NCBI RefSeq assembly: GCF_031458325.1
Contig: NZ_JAVDYG010000001.1
Span: 1,860,001 to 1,924,000, forward strand
Length of the DNA: 64,000 nt
Reading direction: 5' to 3'
Origin: Nocardioides marmoribigeumensis
Lineage (GTDB): Bacteria; Actinomycetota; Actinomycetes; Propionibacteriales; Nocardioidaceae
Positions 7,746 to 20,072 of this stretch are shown here, in pieces. The notes beneath the pieces were generated by a model that searched no databases, was not told the origin of the DNA, and saw nothing but the letters and a program-made list of their open reading frames with translations. Each line of letters starts with the position of its first letter. Position 1 is the stretch's first letter. Made by a program: the position numbers and the translations under genes.

Positions 7746-9224
7746 TCAGGGCGCCTTCGAGCCGCGCCGGTCCTCCTGCTCCACCAGCGCGTCGAGGTCC
7801 GCGAGCCGGTCCAGACCGCGCACCGCCTGGCGCATGCGCGGGGCGTGCTCGAAGCGCTCGCGGTGCCGGTCGAGGAACCACCAGTAGCCCGCGGTGAACG
7901 GGCAGGCGTCGTCGCCGACCCTCACCTTGGGGTCGAATCGGCAGCCGCCGCAGTGGTCGGTCATCCGGTCCAGGTAGGCCCCGCCGGAGGTGTAGGGCTT
8001 GGTCGCCATCACCCCGCCGTCGGCGTGCTGGGACATGCCGACCACGTTGGGCACCATCACCCGGTCGTAGCCGTCCACGAACGACCGGTGGAACCAGTCG
8101 GTCAGCTCGGCGGGGTCCCAGCCGCGCTGCAGCGCGTAGGAGCCGAGGATCATCAGGCGTGGGATGTGATGGACCCAGCCGTGCGCGTGCACGCCGGCGA
8201 GGGTGTGCGAGAGGCAGGCGGCCTCGGTCGCGTCGGCGTCGAGGTCGGCGAACCAGCCGGGGATCCTCCGCCGGGCCCGCAGGGCGTTGCGGTGGCGGTA
8301 GTCCTCGCCGAGGTGCCAGTAGAGGTGCCAGACGTAGTCGCGCCACCCCATCACCTGGCGCACGAACCCCTCGACGCTCGCCAGGCGGGTGCCGTCGGTC
8401 GCGTGCCGCTCCGCTGCCCGGCGTACGACGTCGAGCGGGTCGAGCAGGCCGAGGTTGAGGGGCGCGGAGACCAGGGAGTGGGCCATCCAGGGGTCGTCGT
8501 GGAGGACCGCGTCCTCGTAGGTGCCGAACACCTCCAGGCGGTGCTCGAGGAAGTGGTCGAGCGCGCGGTGGGCCTCGTCCTGGGTGACCGCGAAGCGCCG
8601 CGGCCCGTCGGCCCCGAGGAACGCGACCTCACCGGAGGCCTCCCAGTCGTCGAGGTCGCGCCGGACCTGCTCGTCGATCTCGTCCTCCTCGGGCCACCAC
8701 GGTCCCGGGACGTCCAGCCCCGTGCGGGGAGGTGGCTCGCGGTTGTCCTTGTCGTAGTTCCAGGCGCCACCGACCGGCTCGTCGCCGTCCATCAGCACGC
8801 CCGTGCGACGGCGCGAGTCGCGGTAGAAGTCCTCCATCAGCAGGCGCTTGCTGCCTCGCCCCTCGGCCCACGAGGTGAAGTCGTCCATCGACGTGACGAA
8901 GCCGCGCGCGGGGAGGAGCTCGACCTCCTTGCCGCCCGGCTGCGACCGCACGAGCGCCAGCGCCGCACGGGAGGTCGGGTGGACCACCTGGAGACCCTTG
9001 CTGCGCACCCGGGCCAGCCCGTCGGCGTACGTCTCCGCCCTGACGTGCTGCACCCGGTCGCCGAGCTCGGCGGCGCGGTGGCGCATCGCGGAGAGCACGA
9101 GGTGGGCCTTGGCGCGCTGGAAGCGGCGGCGCCGGAACACCGCGCGCGACTCGATCATCAGGAAGCGACCGTCGTGGTCGTCGGTGAAGTGGTCGCCCAG
9201 CTGGTCGCCGAACAGCAAGCGCAT
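7746..9224 (-). CDS. FeS-type bacterial cryptochrome/(6-4) photolyase-like protein
   Basis: A 492-residue member of the deoxyribodipyrimidine photolyase-related (PhrB/CryB) group, with ATG at 9224 (MRLLFGDQLGDHF). The N-terminal Rossmann antenna domain is followed by the helical FAD domain. Four cysteines placed like the iron-sulfur ligands of this group are visible: TEAACLSH, the pair in DHCGGCRFDPK, and DDACPFTAGYWWF. Also conserved are QVMGWRDYVWHLYW and HHIPRLMILGSYAL. Family members repair UV (6-4) photoproducts with light and FAD. It forms a probable two-gene unit with the DUF2867 gene 13 bp upstream. Confidence 0.93.
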   Translation of the reverse strand: MRLLFGDQLGDHFTDDHDGRFLMIESRAVFRRRRFQRAKAHLVLSAMRHRAAELGDRVQHVRAETYADGLARVRSKGLQVVHPTSRAALALVRSQPGGKEVELLPARGFVTSMDDFTSWAEGRGSKRLLMEDFYRDSRRRTGVLMDGDEPVGGAWNYDKDNREPPPRTGLDVPGPWWPEEDEIDEQVRRDLDDWEASGEVAFLGADGPRRFAVTQDEAHRALDHFLEHRLEVFGTYEDAVLHDDPWMAHSLVSAPLNLGLLDPLDVVRRAAERHATDGTRLASVEGFVRQVMGWRDYVWHLYWHLGEDYRHRNALRARRRIPGWFADLDADATEAACLSHTLAGVHAHGWVHHIPRLMILGSYALQRGWDPAELTDWFHRSFVDGYDRVMVPNVVGMSQHADGGVMATKPYTSGGAYLDRMTDHCGGCRFDPKVRVGDDACPFTAGYWWFLDRHRERFEHAPRMRQAVRGLDRLADLDALVEQEDRRGSKAP

Positions 9225-9237
9225 CGTCACGGCACCG

Positions 9238-9732
9238 TCACCGGCCGGCCTCCGCATGCCGCCGCTCCGCGTCCCGGGCCAGGTCGCGGACCATCGAGGC
9301 GAACACCAGCTTGTGGCCCGGCAGCTCGGCGAACCACATCAGCCGCCCGGGGATCCCGAAGGGCCCGCCGGGCTCGAACACGACGTCCTGCGTGAGCAGG
9401 GTGCGGTCGGCGCTCAGCGGCATGACCTGCAGGCGCATCCAGGCCGTGCCCGGCATCCGCGCCTCGGTGCGCAGCACCAGTGCCTCGCCCGGCGTCAGCT
9501 CCTCGACCCGCCACAGGTCGACCGCGTCGCCCACCTTGAGCCGGCGCCGCGGGCGCCCCCGCATCCCGGGGCCGCCCACGGCCTCGTCGAGCCGGCCGCG
9601 CAGCCGCCACGCGGGGTCGAGCAGGCCCCATCCCCCGGGTCCGCCGACCGACATCACGGTGTCCCAGACGACTCCGGCCGCGGCCGCCACCGGACGGGCG
9701 CGGTGCTCGGTGATCGCTCGGCTCGGGTCCAC
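9238..9732 (-). CDS. DUF2867 family protein
   Basis: A 164-residue protein with GTG start. The sequence (VVWDTVMSVGGPGGWGLLDP, RLRGRLDEAVGGPGMRGRPR, VGDAVDLWRVEEL and GIPGRLMWFAELPGHKLVFA) matches DUF2867. That domain usually forms the C-terminal part of NAD-dependent epimerase-like proteins; here it stands alone. It ends 13 bp before the photolyase start on the same strand, and similar pairs would suggest a shared UV or stress role, but the biochemical function is unknown. Confidence 0.85.
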   Translation of the reverse strand: MDPSRAITEHRARPVAAAAGVVWDTVMSVGGPGGWGLLDPAWRLRGRLDEAVGGPGMRGRPRRRLKVGDAVDLWRVEELTPGEALVLRTEARMPGTAWMRLQVMPLSADRTLLTQDVVFEPGGPFGIPGRLMWFAELPGHKLVFASMVRDLARDAERRHAEAGR

Positions 9733-9824
9733 GCCGCGAACGTACCCGCGGCGCCGCCGCGCACCCGCGGATCGGAGAACGGGAAACCTCAGGGAAGTCT
9801 CAGCCCCTCGACCTTGTCGGCCCC

Positions 9825-9840
9825 TGTGGCCTGTGCCACA
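9825..9840. promoter_or_regulatory. Interrupted palindrome just upstream of the acyl-CoA ligase start
   Basis: TGTGGC and GCCACA form 6-bp arms around CTGT, ending 8 bp before the ligase ATG. It sits where a ribosome site would be and could be an operator for a TetR- or FadR-type fatty-acid regulator or a small leader hairpin. Support is symmetry and position only. Confidence 0.3.
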
Positions 9841-9848
9841 GTCCGCCC

Positions 9849-11444
9849 ATGACCGACCATCACGCCGTGCAGCTGCCCTTCCGCCCCGCGACGCTCGACG
9901 AGCCCGTCGCGCACTGGGCCAAGGAGAAGCCCGACGAGCTGGCGGTCGACTACGGTCCCCGCAGCTGGACGTGGGCCGAGTGGGACGAGCGCGTACGCCG
10001 CACGGCCGGTGCGCTGCGCGGGCTGGGCGTCGGCAAGGGCGACACGGTCGCGTTCCTCGACAAGAACCACCCGGCCTGCGTCGAGGTGACGCTCGCCTGT
10101 GCCTCGATCGGCGCCGCCAACGCGATCGTCAACTGGCGCTCGGCCGGCGACGAGGTCGACTACGCGGTCAACGACTCCGGCGCCAAGGTGGTCTTCGTGG
10201 GCACCGAGCTGGCCCCCACGATCGACCGGATCCGCGACAACCTGACCGCCGTCGAGCATGTCGTGCGCGTGACCCCCGACGGGTCGGAGGGCGACGAGTA
10301 CGAGGCTCTCCTGGCCGAGGCCACCCCGGTGCCGGTCGGCGAGGGCGGCGGCTCGTCGGAGGACGTCTGCCTGGTGATGTACTCCTCCGGCACGACCGGG
10401 CGTCCCAAGGGCGTCATGCTCCGCAACGCCAACATGGTCGCCCACACCTACAACGCCCACGAGGGCTGGGGCTTCGAGGAGGGCGACCGGTCGCTGGTGG
10501 CGATGCCGCTGTTCCACGTGGGCGGCTCGTCGTACATCCTCTTCAGCATCTTCGACGGGGTGCCCAGCATCATGACCCGCGAGCCCGACGGCGGCTCGCT
10601 GGCCAAGGCGATCCTCAACGGCGCCAACTGCGCCTTCCTCGTGCCCGCCGTGCTCGCGCAGGTGCTCCAGAGCGGCGAGGACGCGGTCAAGCTCTTCGGC
10701 GCGCTCAAGATCTACACCTACGGCGCCGCGCCGATGCCGAGCGCGCTGCTGCGCGCGGCGATGCAGGCGTGGCCCGACACCAAGTTCATGCAGGTCTACG
10801 GCCTGACCGAGGTCTGCGGCGTGATCACGCACCTGCTGCCCGAGGCCCACCACGACAAGGAGCACCCCGAGCGGCTCGTCTCCGCGGGCACGTGCCTGCC
10901 CGCGACCGAGGTGCGCGTGGTCGACGTCGAGTCCGGCGAGGAGGCGGCGACCGGTCAGCCGGGCGAGCTGTGGTTCCGGACGCCGCAGCTGATGAAGGGC
11001 TACCTCAACAAGCCCGAGGAGACCGCCGAGGTCATCGACGACGACGGCTGGTTCCACACCGGCGACATCGGCCACGTCGACGAGGGCGGCTACGTCTACG
11101 TCTCCGACCGGCTCAAGGACATGATCATCAGCGGCGGCGAGAACATCTACTCCCCCGAGGTCGAGCGGGTGCTCTCCGAGCACCCGGCGATCGCCGAGGC
11201 CGCGGTCATCGGCGTGCCCGACGACACCTGGGGCGAGTCGGTCAAGGCCGTGGTCGGCCTCAAGCCGGACACGCAGGCCACCGAGCAGGAGATCATCGAC
11301 TTCTGCCTGGAGCGCCTGGCGAAGTTCAAGTGCCCCAGGAGCGTGGACATCATCGAGGCGCTGCCGCGCAACCCCACCGGCAAGATCCTCAAGAAGGACC
11401 TGCGGGCGCCGTACTGGGAGGGCCGCGAGTCCCAGGTCGTCTGA
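9849..11444 (+). CDS. Acyl-CoA synthetase (AMP-forming, FadD-like)
   Basis: A 531-residue adenylate-forming enzyme that activates a carboxylic acid with ATP and CoA in the cytoplasm. The P-loop-like motif YSSGTTGRPKGVM, the linker motif YVSDRLKDMIISGGENIYS and the C-terminal lysine motif NPTGKILKKDLR are all present, and the length is normal. The acid substrate cannot be told from sequence; fatty acid or steroid-derived acids are likely in this group. It is monocistronic here, flanked by divergent and convergent minus-strand genes, with a small interrupted palindrome in front. Confidence 0.93.
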   Translation: MTDHHAVQLPFRPATLDEPVAHWAKEKPDELAVDYGPRSWTWAEWDERVRRTAGALRGLGVGKGDTVAFLDKNHPACVEVTLACASIGAANAIVNWRSAGDEVDYAVNDSGAKVVFVGTELAPTIDRIRDNLTAVEHVVRVTPDGSEGDEYEALLAEATPVPVGEGGGSSEDVCLVMYSSGTTGRPKGVMLRNANMVAHTYNAHEGWGFEEGDRSLVAMPLFHVGGSSYILFSIFDGVPSIMTREPDGGSLAKAILNGANCAFLVPAVLAQVLQSGEDAVKLFGALKIYTYGAAPMPSALLRAAMQAWPDTKFMQVYGLTEVCGVITHLLPEAHHDKEHPERLVSAGTCLPATEVRVVDVESGEEAATGQPGELWFRTPQLMKGYLNKPEETAEVIDDDGWFHTGDIGHVDEGGYVYVSDRLKDMIISGGENIYSPEVERVLSEHPAIAEAAVIGVPDDTWGESVKAVVGLKPDTQATEQEIIDFCLERLAKFKCPRSVDIIEALPRNPTGKILKKDLRAPYWEGRESQVV

Positions 11445-11450
11445 CCGCGC

Positions 11451-11681
11451 TCAGGCGCCGCCCACCCGGGACGACAGCGCGGCGTGCTTGCTGCGCACGA
11501 GCGCCACGGCACCGACGAGGACGACCGCGCCCACGACGAGGCCGACCGGCAGCTCGTGCACGGCCAGGCCGACCACGAGGGCGGCTCCGGCGGTGACGAG
11601 GAGCGCCATCACGCAGACGTTGAGCAGCGTCTCGAGGAGGAGCAGGCCGACCTCGGCCGGCGTCAGGTCACGACTGGTCAT
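11451..11681 (-). CDS. Small two-helix membrane protein, unknown
   Basis: A 76-residue protein with two predicted membrane segments (about residues 17-41, VCVMALLVTAGAALVVGL, and 44-62, PVGLVVGAVVLVGAVAL) and short charged ends. Its 3' end is only 7 bp from the acyl-CoA ligase stop. It lies 17 bp downstream of the F420-dependent reductase gene on the same strand and may be co-transcribed with it. No family is recognised. Confidence 0.7.
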   Translation of the reverse strand: MTSRDLTPAEVGLLLLETLLNVCVMALLVTAGAALVVGLAVHELPVGLVVGAVVLVGAVALVRSKHAALSSRVGGA

Positions 11682-11698
11682 GCCGAGAACCTAGTGGC

Positions 11699-12331
11699 TC
11701 AGCGGACGACGTGGACGTTGAACGCCGGCGTGCCCAGCGCGCCCATGAGTCGCAGCCACAGCGGGAGGTACATCTCGGTGCCGCGGGCGGTCTCGATGCC
11801 ACCGAGGTCGACCACGTCGGTGTGCCCGAGCTCGCCGAGCAGTCCCGTCACCACCTGCTTGGCCTCGGCGTCCTCGCCGGAGACGAAGACGCTGTGCGGA
11901 CGGCCGAGCTGCTCGGGATGCACCATCAGGTCGGCGTTCATCGTGTTGAGCGTCTTGACCACCCGGGCGTCGGGGAACGCACGCTGCACCTGCTCGCCGA
12001 GCGAGTCGGTGTCCTTGATGCTCAACGTGGGCGGCATGCCCTGGCTGAAGTCGAGCGGGTTGGACACGTCGACCAGCACCTTGCCCGCCAGGTTGTCGGC
12101 CCCGGCGAGGCCGAGCACCTCCAGCGTGGCCAGGCCGTTGCTCGCGTTGACGACGAGCTCCGCCCCGGCGGCCGCGGCGGCGTACGTCGCGAGGGGGGCG
12201 GGCAGGTCGCCCTCACGCGCGCCGGTCACCGCGGGGTCGCGGGTGCCGATGGTGACGTCGTGACCGAGCTCGGTGAGCCGGCCCCCGATCGCCTTGCCCA
12301 CCATGCCCGTGCCGAGCACGGCGATGCGCAT
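11699..12331 (-). CDS. NADPH-dependent F420 reductase-like (NADP oxidoreductase, F420-dependent) protein
   Basis: A 210-residue Rossmann protein with ATG at 12331. It opens with the dinucleotide-binding motif MRIAVLGTGMVGKAIGGRL followed by the NADP-phosphate-binding pattern TIGTRDP. The later segments LVDVSNPLD, VVKTLNTMNADLM and DVVDLGGIETARGTE match the F420H2:NADP oxidoreductase family and its YrpG/NADPH relatives. It would transfer hydride between F420 and NADP in the cytoplasm, but some members have other partners. Its ATG shares one base with the stop of the PhnB-like gene (TGATG), indicating translational coupling. Confidence 0.88.
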   Translation of the reverse strand: MRIAVLGTGMVGKAIGGRLTELGHDVTIGTRDPAVTGAREGDLPAPLATYAAAAAGAELVVNASNGLATLEVLGLAGADNLAGKVLVDVSNPLDFSQGMPPTLSIKDTDSLGEQVQRAFPDARVVKTLNTMNADLMVHPEQLGRPHSVFVSGEDAEAKQVVTGLLGELGHTDVVDLGGIETARGTEMYLPLWLRLMGALGTPAFNVHVVR

Positions 12332-12744
12332 CACTCGCTCCCGATGTCGATCATCCAGGGGATGCCGAAGCGGTCGACGAGCATGCCGAACTCGTCGCCC
12401 CACATCTGCTTCTGCAGCGGCATCGTCACGCTGCCGCCGTCGGCGAGCGCCTCGAAGTAGCGCCGCATCACCTCGGCGTCCGCGGCCGGCCCCGAGATGC
12501 TGATGCTGTCGCGGTCACCCGAGACCGGGTCGTAGCCGGGGCCGGTGTCGGAGGCCATGAGCGTGAACCCCGCCTCGCTCTCGAGCTGGGCGTGCATCAC
12601 CCCCTCGGGGTCCACGCCCTCCGTGGCGCCGTACTCCCCGAAGGTGCTGAGGCGCAGGTCGCCGCCGAGCACTCGTTGGTAGTGCTCCATCGCCTGGCGG
12701 GCGTTGCCGTTGAACGTGAGGTAGGGGTTGAGCTTCATCGCCAT
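12331..12744 (-). CDS. PhnB-like/VOC-superfamily protein
   Basis: A 137-residue protein starting MAMKLNPYLTFNGNARQAM at 12744 (a second ATG follows two codons later). The sequence HYQRVLGGDLRLSTFGEY, a metal-site-like stretch around MHAQLE, and WGDEFGMLVDRFGIPWMIDI are typical of the PhnB/3-demethylubiquinone-methyltransferase-like branch of the vicinal-oxygen-chelate fold. These are small cytoplasmic dimers of mostly unknown substrate. It is the first gene of a coupled pair with the F420-dependent reductase. Confidence 0.88.
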   Translation of the reverse strand: MAMKLNPYLTFNGNARQAMEHYQRVLGGDLRLSTFGEYGATEGVDPEGVMHAQLESEAGFTLMASDTGPGYDPVSGDRDSISISGPAADAEVMRRYFEALADGGSVTMPLQKQMWGDEFGMLVDRFGIPWMIDIGSE

Positions 12745-12784
12745 CGACCCAACGTAGGACGCTGCGCCGACGACCGCCAGGGAC

Positions 12785-15700
12785 CTAGAGCCGTCGAAGC
12801 ACCGCCCCGGTGTGCCCGGGCGCGTGGACCTCGCCGAGCCCCAGCGCCACGGGTGTCGGTGTCGACCAGACGACCTCCCAGGTGCCCTCCGGCAGCGGCA
12901 CCGTGGCGGCGTCACCGAGCGCGGCGACGACGACCAGCGAGCCGCGCTCCATGCGGAACCAGCGGGCGTCCTCGTCGACCTCGCAGGAGGTACGACGCAT
13001 GTCAGGATCGGTGAGGTCGGCCTCGGCCCGGCGCAGGGCAGCGAGCTCGCGGTAGGACTGCAGCAGCACCGCGTGGTCCCCGGTGGCGGCCTCGTCCCAG
13101 TCGAGCTTGGACGAACGGAACGTCTCGGGGTCCTGCGGGTCCGGCACCGAGTCGGCGTCCCAGGCCATGCGCTCGAACTCGCGGAGCCGGCCCTCGGAGA
13201 CCGCCTTGCCCAGCTCGGGCTCGGGGTGCGAGGTGAAGAACGCGAACGGCGTCGAGGCGCCCCACTCCTCGCCCATGAACAGCATCGGGGTGAACGGTCC
13301 GGTCAGGGTGAGCATGGCCGCCAGCGCGAGCTGGTCGGTGTCCAGCGACTCGGCGAGCCGGTCCCCGCGCGCACGGTTGCCGACCTGGTCGTGGTTCTGG
13401 TTGCAGACCACCAGGCGCCAGGCGGGCAGGCGCGCGCGGTCGACCTCCACACCGTGCTCGCGGTCGCGGAAGGACGACCAGGTGCCGTCGTGGAAGAACC
13501 CCTTCTCGCAGACCTTGGCCAGTGCGGAGAGCGGCTCGAAGTCGGCGTAGTAGCCCTCGGTCTCGCCCGTCAGCGCGACGTGCACGGCGTGGTGGAAGTC
13601 GTCGGACCACTGCGCGTCGAGGCCGTAGCCGCCGGCCTCCCGCGGGGTCACCAGGTGCGGGTCGTTGAGGTCGGACTCGGCGATCACCGTGATCGGCCGG
13701 CGCTGCTGGGCCGAGATGCGCGCCGCGAGCATCGCGATCTCCTCCAGCAGGTGCACCTCGGAGGTGTCGGTCAGGGCGTGCACCGCGTCGAGGCGCAGCG
13801 CGTCGACGTGGAGGTCCTCGAGCCAGCGGCGCACGTTGTCGAGGACGTAGGACCGCACCTCCGCCGACTGCGCGCCGTCGAGGTTGACCTCGGCTCCCCA
13901 GGGGTTGTCGCCCTCGGCCTTGAGGTAGGGCCCGAACATCGGGAGGTAGTTGCCCGACGGCCCGAAGTGGTTGTAGACCACGTCCTGCACGACCCCGAGC
14001 CCGGCCGCGTGGCAGGCGTCGACGAACCGGGCGTAGGCCGCGGGGCCGCCGTACGGCTCGTGGACGGCGCCCCAGAGCACGCCGTCGTAGCCCCAGCCGT
14101 GCTCGCCGTTGAAGGCGTTGACCGGCATCAGCTCGACCAGGTCGACCCCGATCTCGCGCAGGTGACCCAGGCGCGTGATCGCGGCGTCGAGCGTGCCCTC
14201 GGGAGTGAAGGTGCCGACGTGCAGCTCGTAGACCACCGAGCCGGCCAGCTGGCGACCGGTCCATGCCTCGTCGGTCCACGAGAAGGCCGCGGGGTCGACC
14301 GTCCGCGAACGATCGTGGACGCCGCGCGGCTGGCGCCACGAGCGCGGGTCGGGGACGACGTCACCACCATCGATGCGATAGCCGTAGTCCACCTCGCCGA
14401 GCGGCTCGGGGCCGTCGGGGGTCCACCAGTCGTCCTCGCCGCGACGCATCGGGACCTCGCGCGTCAGCTCGGACCCGGGCGCACCCACCGAGAGCGCGAC
14501 CTCGTGGGCCAGCGGGGCCCAGACGTCGAAGCGTCCCCGCTCCGGCTCGCCCGCTGTGGTGACCAGCAGGGCGACCGGCAGCTTCGCGAGGAGGTCGGCG
14601 AGGGCGACGTAGCCCTGCCAGACCTTGCCGGTGAGTCGGTCGCGCCACTGCCCGGGCGGCAGGGCGACGGTGGTGTCGCCCCAACCGCCGCGGCGCTCGA
14701 GACCGACCGGCAGGCGCGTGCCGACGGCGACGACCCCACCGCGGTCGAACGCCACCGCGTGCTCGGCGGCCTCCCCGACCACCTCCAACGGGCTGAAGCG
14801 GGTGAGCAGCTCGGGACGGTCGCGGCGCACCGACAGGGCGAGGTGGGTCAGCAGCAGCTTGGCGCTGCCGTCGTCGTCGAGCTTCTCGGGGCGGTCGGGA
14901 CGCCGTCCGAGGCGCAGGTCGCGCAGCAGGTCGGCGCGGCGCTCGTAGTCGACCGGCCGGCGGTTGTCGGGGTCGACCAGGCTCTGCTCCCACAGCTCGG
15001 AACCCTGGTAGACGTCGGGAACCCCGGGGACCGTCAGCGTCAGCAGCTTGGCGGTGAGCGAGTTGCTCCACCCGGGAGCGGCCAGCTCGGCCGCCACCTC
15101 CTCGACGAGCGCGCGGACGCGAGGGTCGTCGTACGCCGCGTCGACGGCGGCGTGGACGACCGCCTCGTAGGCCTCGTCGGGCGCGGTCCACTGCGTGCGG
15201 TCGCCCGCCTCACGCATCGCCTTCTCCGCATAGGCGTGCAGCCGCTCGCGCGACGCCGGCCAGCAGCCGACGACGGCCTGCCAGAGCAGGTTGCCGAACG
15301 CCGGGTCGGGCAGGGGTACGGCGGCGAGCAGCTGGTCGAGCACCTCGCTCCAGCGCTGCGGCAGCTCGGCGATGACCGAGATGCGGGCGCGGACGTCCTC
15401 GCCGCGCTTGGTGTCGTGCGTGCTGCCGGCCGTCATCGCCTGCGGCCAGACTTCTTGTCGCTGCGACATCAAGTCGAAGAAGCCGGACTGGTCGAGGGAG
15501 AAGACGCTCGGGTCGCCGCCGACCTCGTTGAGCGACGTCAGCCGGCCGTAGCGGTAGAACGAGCAGTCCTCCACGCCCTTGGCCATCACCATGCCGCTGG
15601 TCTGCTGGAAGCGCAGCGCCGCGGGGTCGGCCCCGTCGAACAGCACCGGCTCGAGCGCGGTGTAGGCCTCCTCCAGGTCGGGTCGGTGGCGCCGGGCGCC

Positions 15701-16903
15701 GGCGAAGGCCTGCTCGAGGTGCTCGCGGCCCTCCGGCAGGTAGGAGCGGTAGACCGGGAAGCACGCCAGCAGCTCGGCCACCGCGTCGTCGAGGGTCGTG
15801 GTCTCGACAGGCTCGACCACCGAGGGGCCGGCGTCCCGGACGATCCGCCGCACCTCCGAGTGCAGCATCCCGTCGGCCACGGCTCGCTTGGCGTCGTGCA
15901 CGAGGGCGTGCCAGTCCAGCTCCTGCCCGCCGCGCAGACGGGTGTCGAGCTCGGTCAGCGGCTGCTCGCCGGCCGGGTCGGTGAGGAGGCGGTCGATGTG
16001 CGCGAGCACGTCGTAGCCGGTGGTGCCGGCCGTGTCCCAGGTGGTCGGGAGCTCCTCGCCGGGCTCGAGGATCTTCTCGACCAGGACGTAGGCGTGGCCG
16101 GTCGCCTCGGCGAGCGAGGCGAGGTAGCCGACCGGGTCGCGCAGGCCGTCGGGGTGGTCGACCCGCAGGCCGTCGACGAGCCCCTCGTCGAACCACCGCA
16201 CGATCTCGGTGTGCGACTTGTCGAACCACTCGGGGTCCTCGACCCGGATGGCGACCAGGGTGTTGACCGCGAAGAAGCGCCGGTAGTTGAGGTCGGTGTC
16301 GGCCCGCCGCCAGGACACCAGCTCGTAGTGCTGGCGCGCGTGGACGGCGTCGGGGTCCTCCTCGGCGCCCAGCTCGGCCGTCCCGGGAGCCAGCGGGAAA
16401 CGCTGGTCGTGGTAGTGCAGCTCACCGGCGAGGACGCGCAGGTTGCGGATGCGGGGCGGGCCGCCGGCCGGGTCCTCGACCAGGTCGTCGTCCCCCACGA
16501 CCGGGATGCGCACGCGCCCGTCGCCGAAGTCCCAGTCGATGTCGAAGGCCGAGGCGTACGGCGACTCCTGGCCGTGGGTCAGGACGTGCCACCACCACTC
16601 GTTCTCCCACGGTGCCGCGACGCCCACGTGGTTGGGGACGATGTCGACCAGCACGCCCATGCCGAGGCGCCGGGCCTCGCTCGAGAGGGCGGCCAGCCCA
16701 CTGGCCCGCCCGCGGGACGGGTCGATCGCACGATGGTCCGCGACGTCGTACCCGTGGCTGCTGCCGGACTCCGAGGCCAGCAGCGGGGACAGGTAGACCC
16801 AGTCGACGCCGAGGTCACGCAGGTAGGTCAGGGTCTTGGCGGCCTCGAGGAGGTCGAAGTCCTCGGTGACCTGCAGGCGGTAGGTGCTGGCGGGTGTGCG
16901 CAA
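12785..16903 (-). CDS. treYZ: Fused malto-oligosyltrehalose synthase/trehalohydrolase (TreY-TreZ)
   Basis: One uninterrupted 1,372-codon frame makes both enzymes that turn maltodextrin into trehalose. Residues 1-~785 are TreY, converting the reducing-end linkage to alpha,alpha-1,1 (start TYRLQV; D249 in [11 protein letters not shown]276 in [10 protein letters not shown]). Residues 791-1372 are TreZ, which releases trehalose (RFDVWAP at 791, D1039 in [10 protein letters not shown]1076 in VIAESDLND, then [14 protein letters not shown]). No stop, start or long linker lies between the parts; in most bacteria these are two adjacent genes. Start is a TTG at 16903 with TGAGGAAA about 8 nt upstream. 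The 259-bp gap to the divergent peroxidase gene should contain both promoters. Confidence 0.93.
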   Translation of the reverse strand: MRTPASTYRLQVTEDFDLLEAAKTLTYLRDLGVDWVYLSPLLASESGSSHGYDVADHRAIDPSRGRASGLAALSSEARRLGMGVLVDIVPNHVGVAAPWENEWWWHVLTHGQESPYASAFDIDWDFGDGRVRIPVVGDDDLVEDPAGGPPRIRNLRVLAGELHYHDQRFPLAPGTAELGAEEDPDAVHARQHYELVSWRRADTDLNYRRFFAVNTLVAIRVEDPEWFDKSHTEIVRWFDEGLVDGLRVDHPDGLRDPVGYLASLAEATGHAYVLVEKILEPGEELPTTWDTAGTTGYDVLAHIDRLLTDPAGEQPLTELDTRLRGGQELDWHALVHDAKRAVADGMLHSEVRRIVRDAGPSVVEPVETTTLDDAVAELLACFPVYRSYLPEGREHLEQAFAGARRHRPDLEEAYTALEPVLFDGADPAALRFQQTSGMVMAKGVEDCSFYRYGRLTSLNEVGGDPSVFSLDQSGFFDLMSQRQEVWPQAMTAGSTHDTKRGEDVRARISVIAELPQRWSEVLDQLLAAVPLPDPAFGNLLWQAVVGCWPASRERLHAYAEKAMREAGDRTQWTAPDEAYEAVVHAAVDAAYDDPRVRALVEEVAAELAAPGWSNSLTAKLLTLTVPGVPDVYQGSELWEQSLVDPDNRRPVDYERRADLLRDLRLGRRPDRPEKLDDDGSAKLLLTHLALSVRRDRPELLTRFSPLEVVGEAAEHAVAFDRGGVVAVGTRLPVGLERRGGWGDTTVALPPGQWRDRLTGKVWQGYVALADLLAKLPVALLVTTAGEPERGRFDVWAPLAHEVALSVGAPGSELTREVPMRRGEDDWWTPDGPEPLGEVDYGYRIDGGDVVPDPRSWRQPRGVHDRSRTVDPAAFSWTDEAWTGRQLAGSVVYELHVGTFTPEGTLDAAITRLGHLREIGVDLVELMPVNAFNGEHGWGYDGVLWGAVHEPYGGPAAYARFVDACHAAGLGVVQDVVYNHFGPSGNYLPMFGPYLKAEGDNPWGAEVNLDGAQSAEVRSYVLDNVRRWLEDLHVDALRLDAVHALTDTSEVHLLEEIAMLAARISAQQRRPITVIAESDLNDPHLVTPREAGGYGLDAQWSDDFHHAVHVALTGETEGYYADFEPLSALAKVCEKGFFHDGTWSSFRDREHGVEVDRARLPAWRLVVCNQNHDQVGNRARGDRLAESLDTDQLALAAMLTLTGPFTPMLFMGEEWGASTPFAFFTSHPEPELGKAVSEGRLREFERMAWDADSVPDPQDPETFRSSKLDWDEAATGDHAVLLQSYRELAALRRAEADLTDPDMRRTSCEVDEDARWFRMERGSLVVVAALGDAATVPLPEGTWEVVWSTPTPVALGLGEVHAPGHTGAVLRRL

Positions 16904-17162
16904 CGGGGTTTCCTCAGCGGGCTCGTGGTTCTGGGACCCTCAGCCAGGTCCCGGACCCCTCGACCGTACCCACGACTGGAACGCTCAACTACGCTCCGGC
17001 ACCACGGGGAGGTGGCCTGCGACACCTCACACGGCGGGGGGCAGGCGCCGCCGCTGCACCCATCCGGGCGCGAGTGCGATCCGAACCACAGGACGACCCT
17101 CGGGGCGGCCTGCCGCCGTACCCTGGACACCGGACTCGCACCCACCCGGAGGTACACCCCCC

Positions 17163-17645
<483 letters not shown>

Positions 17646-17683
17646 CGCTCGTCGAGGCCCGCCCGGGCCCGCCGACGCCCGTC

Positions 17684-17740
17684 GTACTCCGACGTACGTG
17701 CTGGACAAATCGGACATCCACCACGCATACGTCGGAGTAC
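17684..17740 (-). repeat. 57-bp dispersed palindromic element, copy 1
   Basis: The arms GTACTCCGACGTA...TACGTCGGAGTAC enclose an asymmetric centre, and the stem extends 5 bp outward on each side (CCGTC/GACGG, 17679-17745). The reverse complement of the copy at 63894-63950 matches it at 53 of 57 positions, including the centre, so the two are copies of one element in opposite orientation. It lies between convergent genes, 38 bp after the peroxidase stop and 44 bp from the GlgX stop, where it could also serve as a bidirectional terminator. Confidence 0.9.
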
Positions 17741-17784
17741 GACGGCGCCGGGCGCCGGCGCCGGGCGTTGGGCCCCAGCGGCGG

Positions 17785-19986
<2,202 letters not shown>

Positions 19987-20072
19987 AGGGCTCCTCGGGG
20001 TGGGGCTGGAGTCTCTTGATCGATACAAACGTACCCACGTGGAGGCCGCCCAGACAGCCGAGGGCGTGAGGC

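Noticed and set aside
19987-20028. TTG at 20028 as the GlgX start
   Set aside because: The extra 14 residues are unlike GlgX proteins, while GTG at 19986 has GAGGAG at good spacing and begins with the conserved WPGNPYPLGAT.
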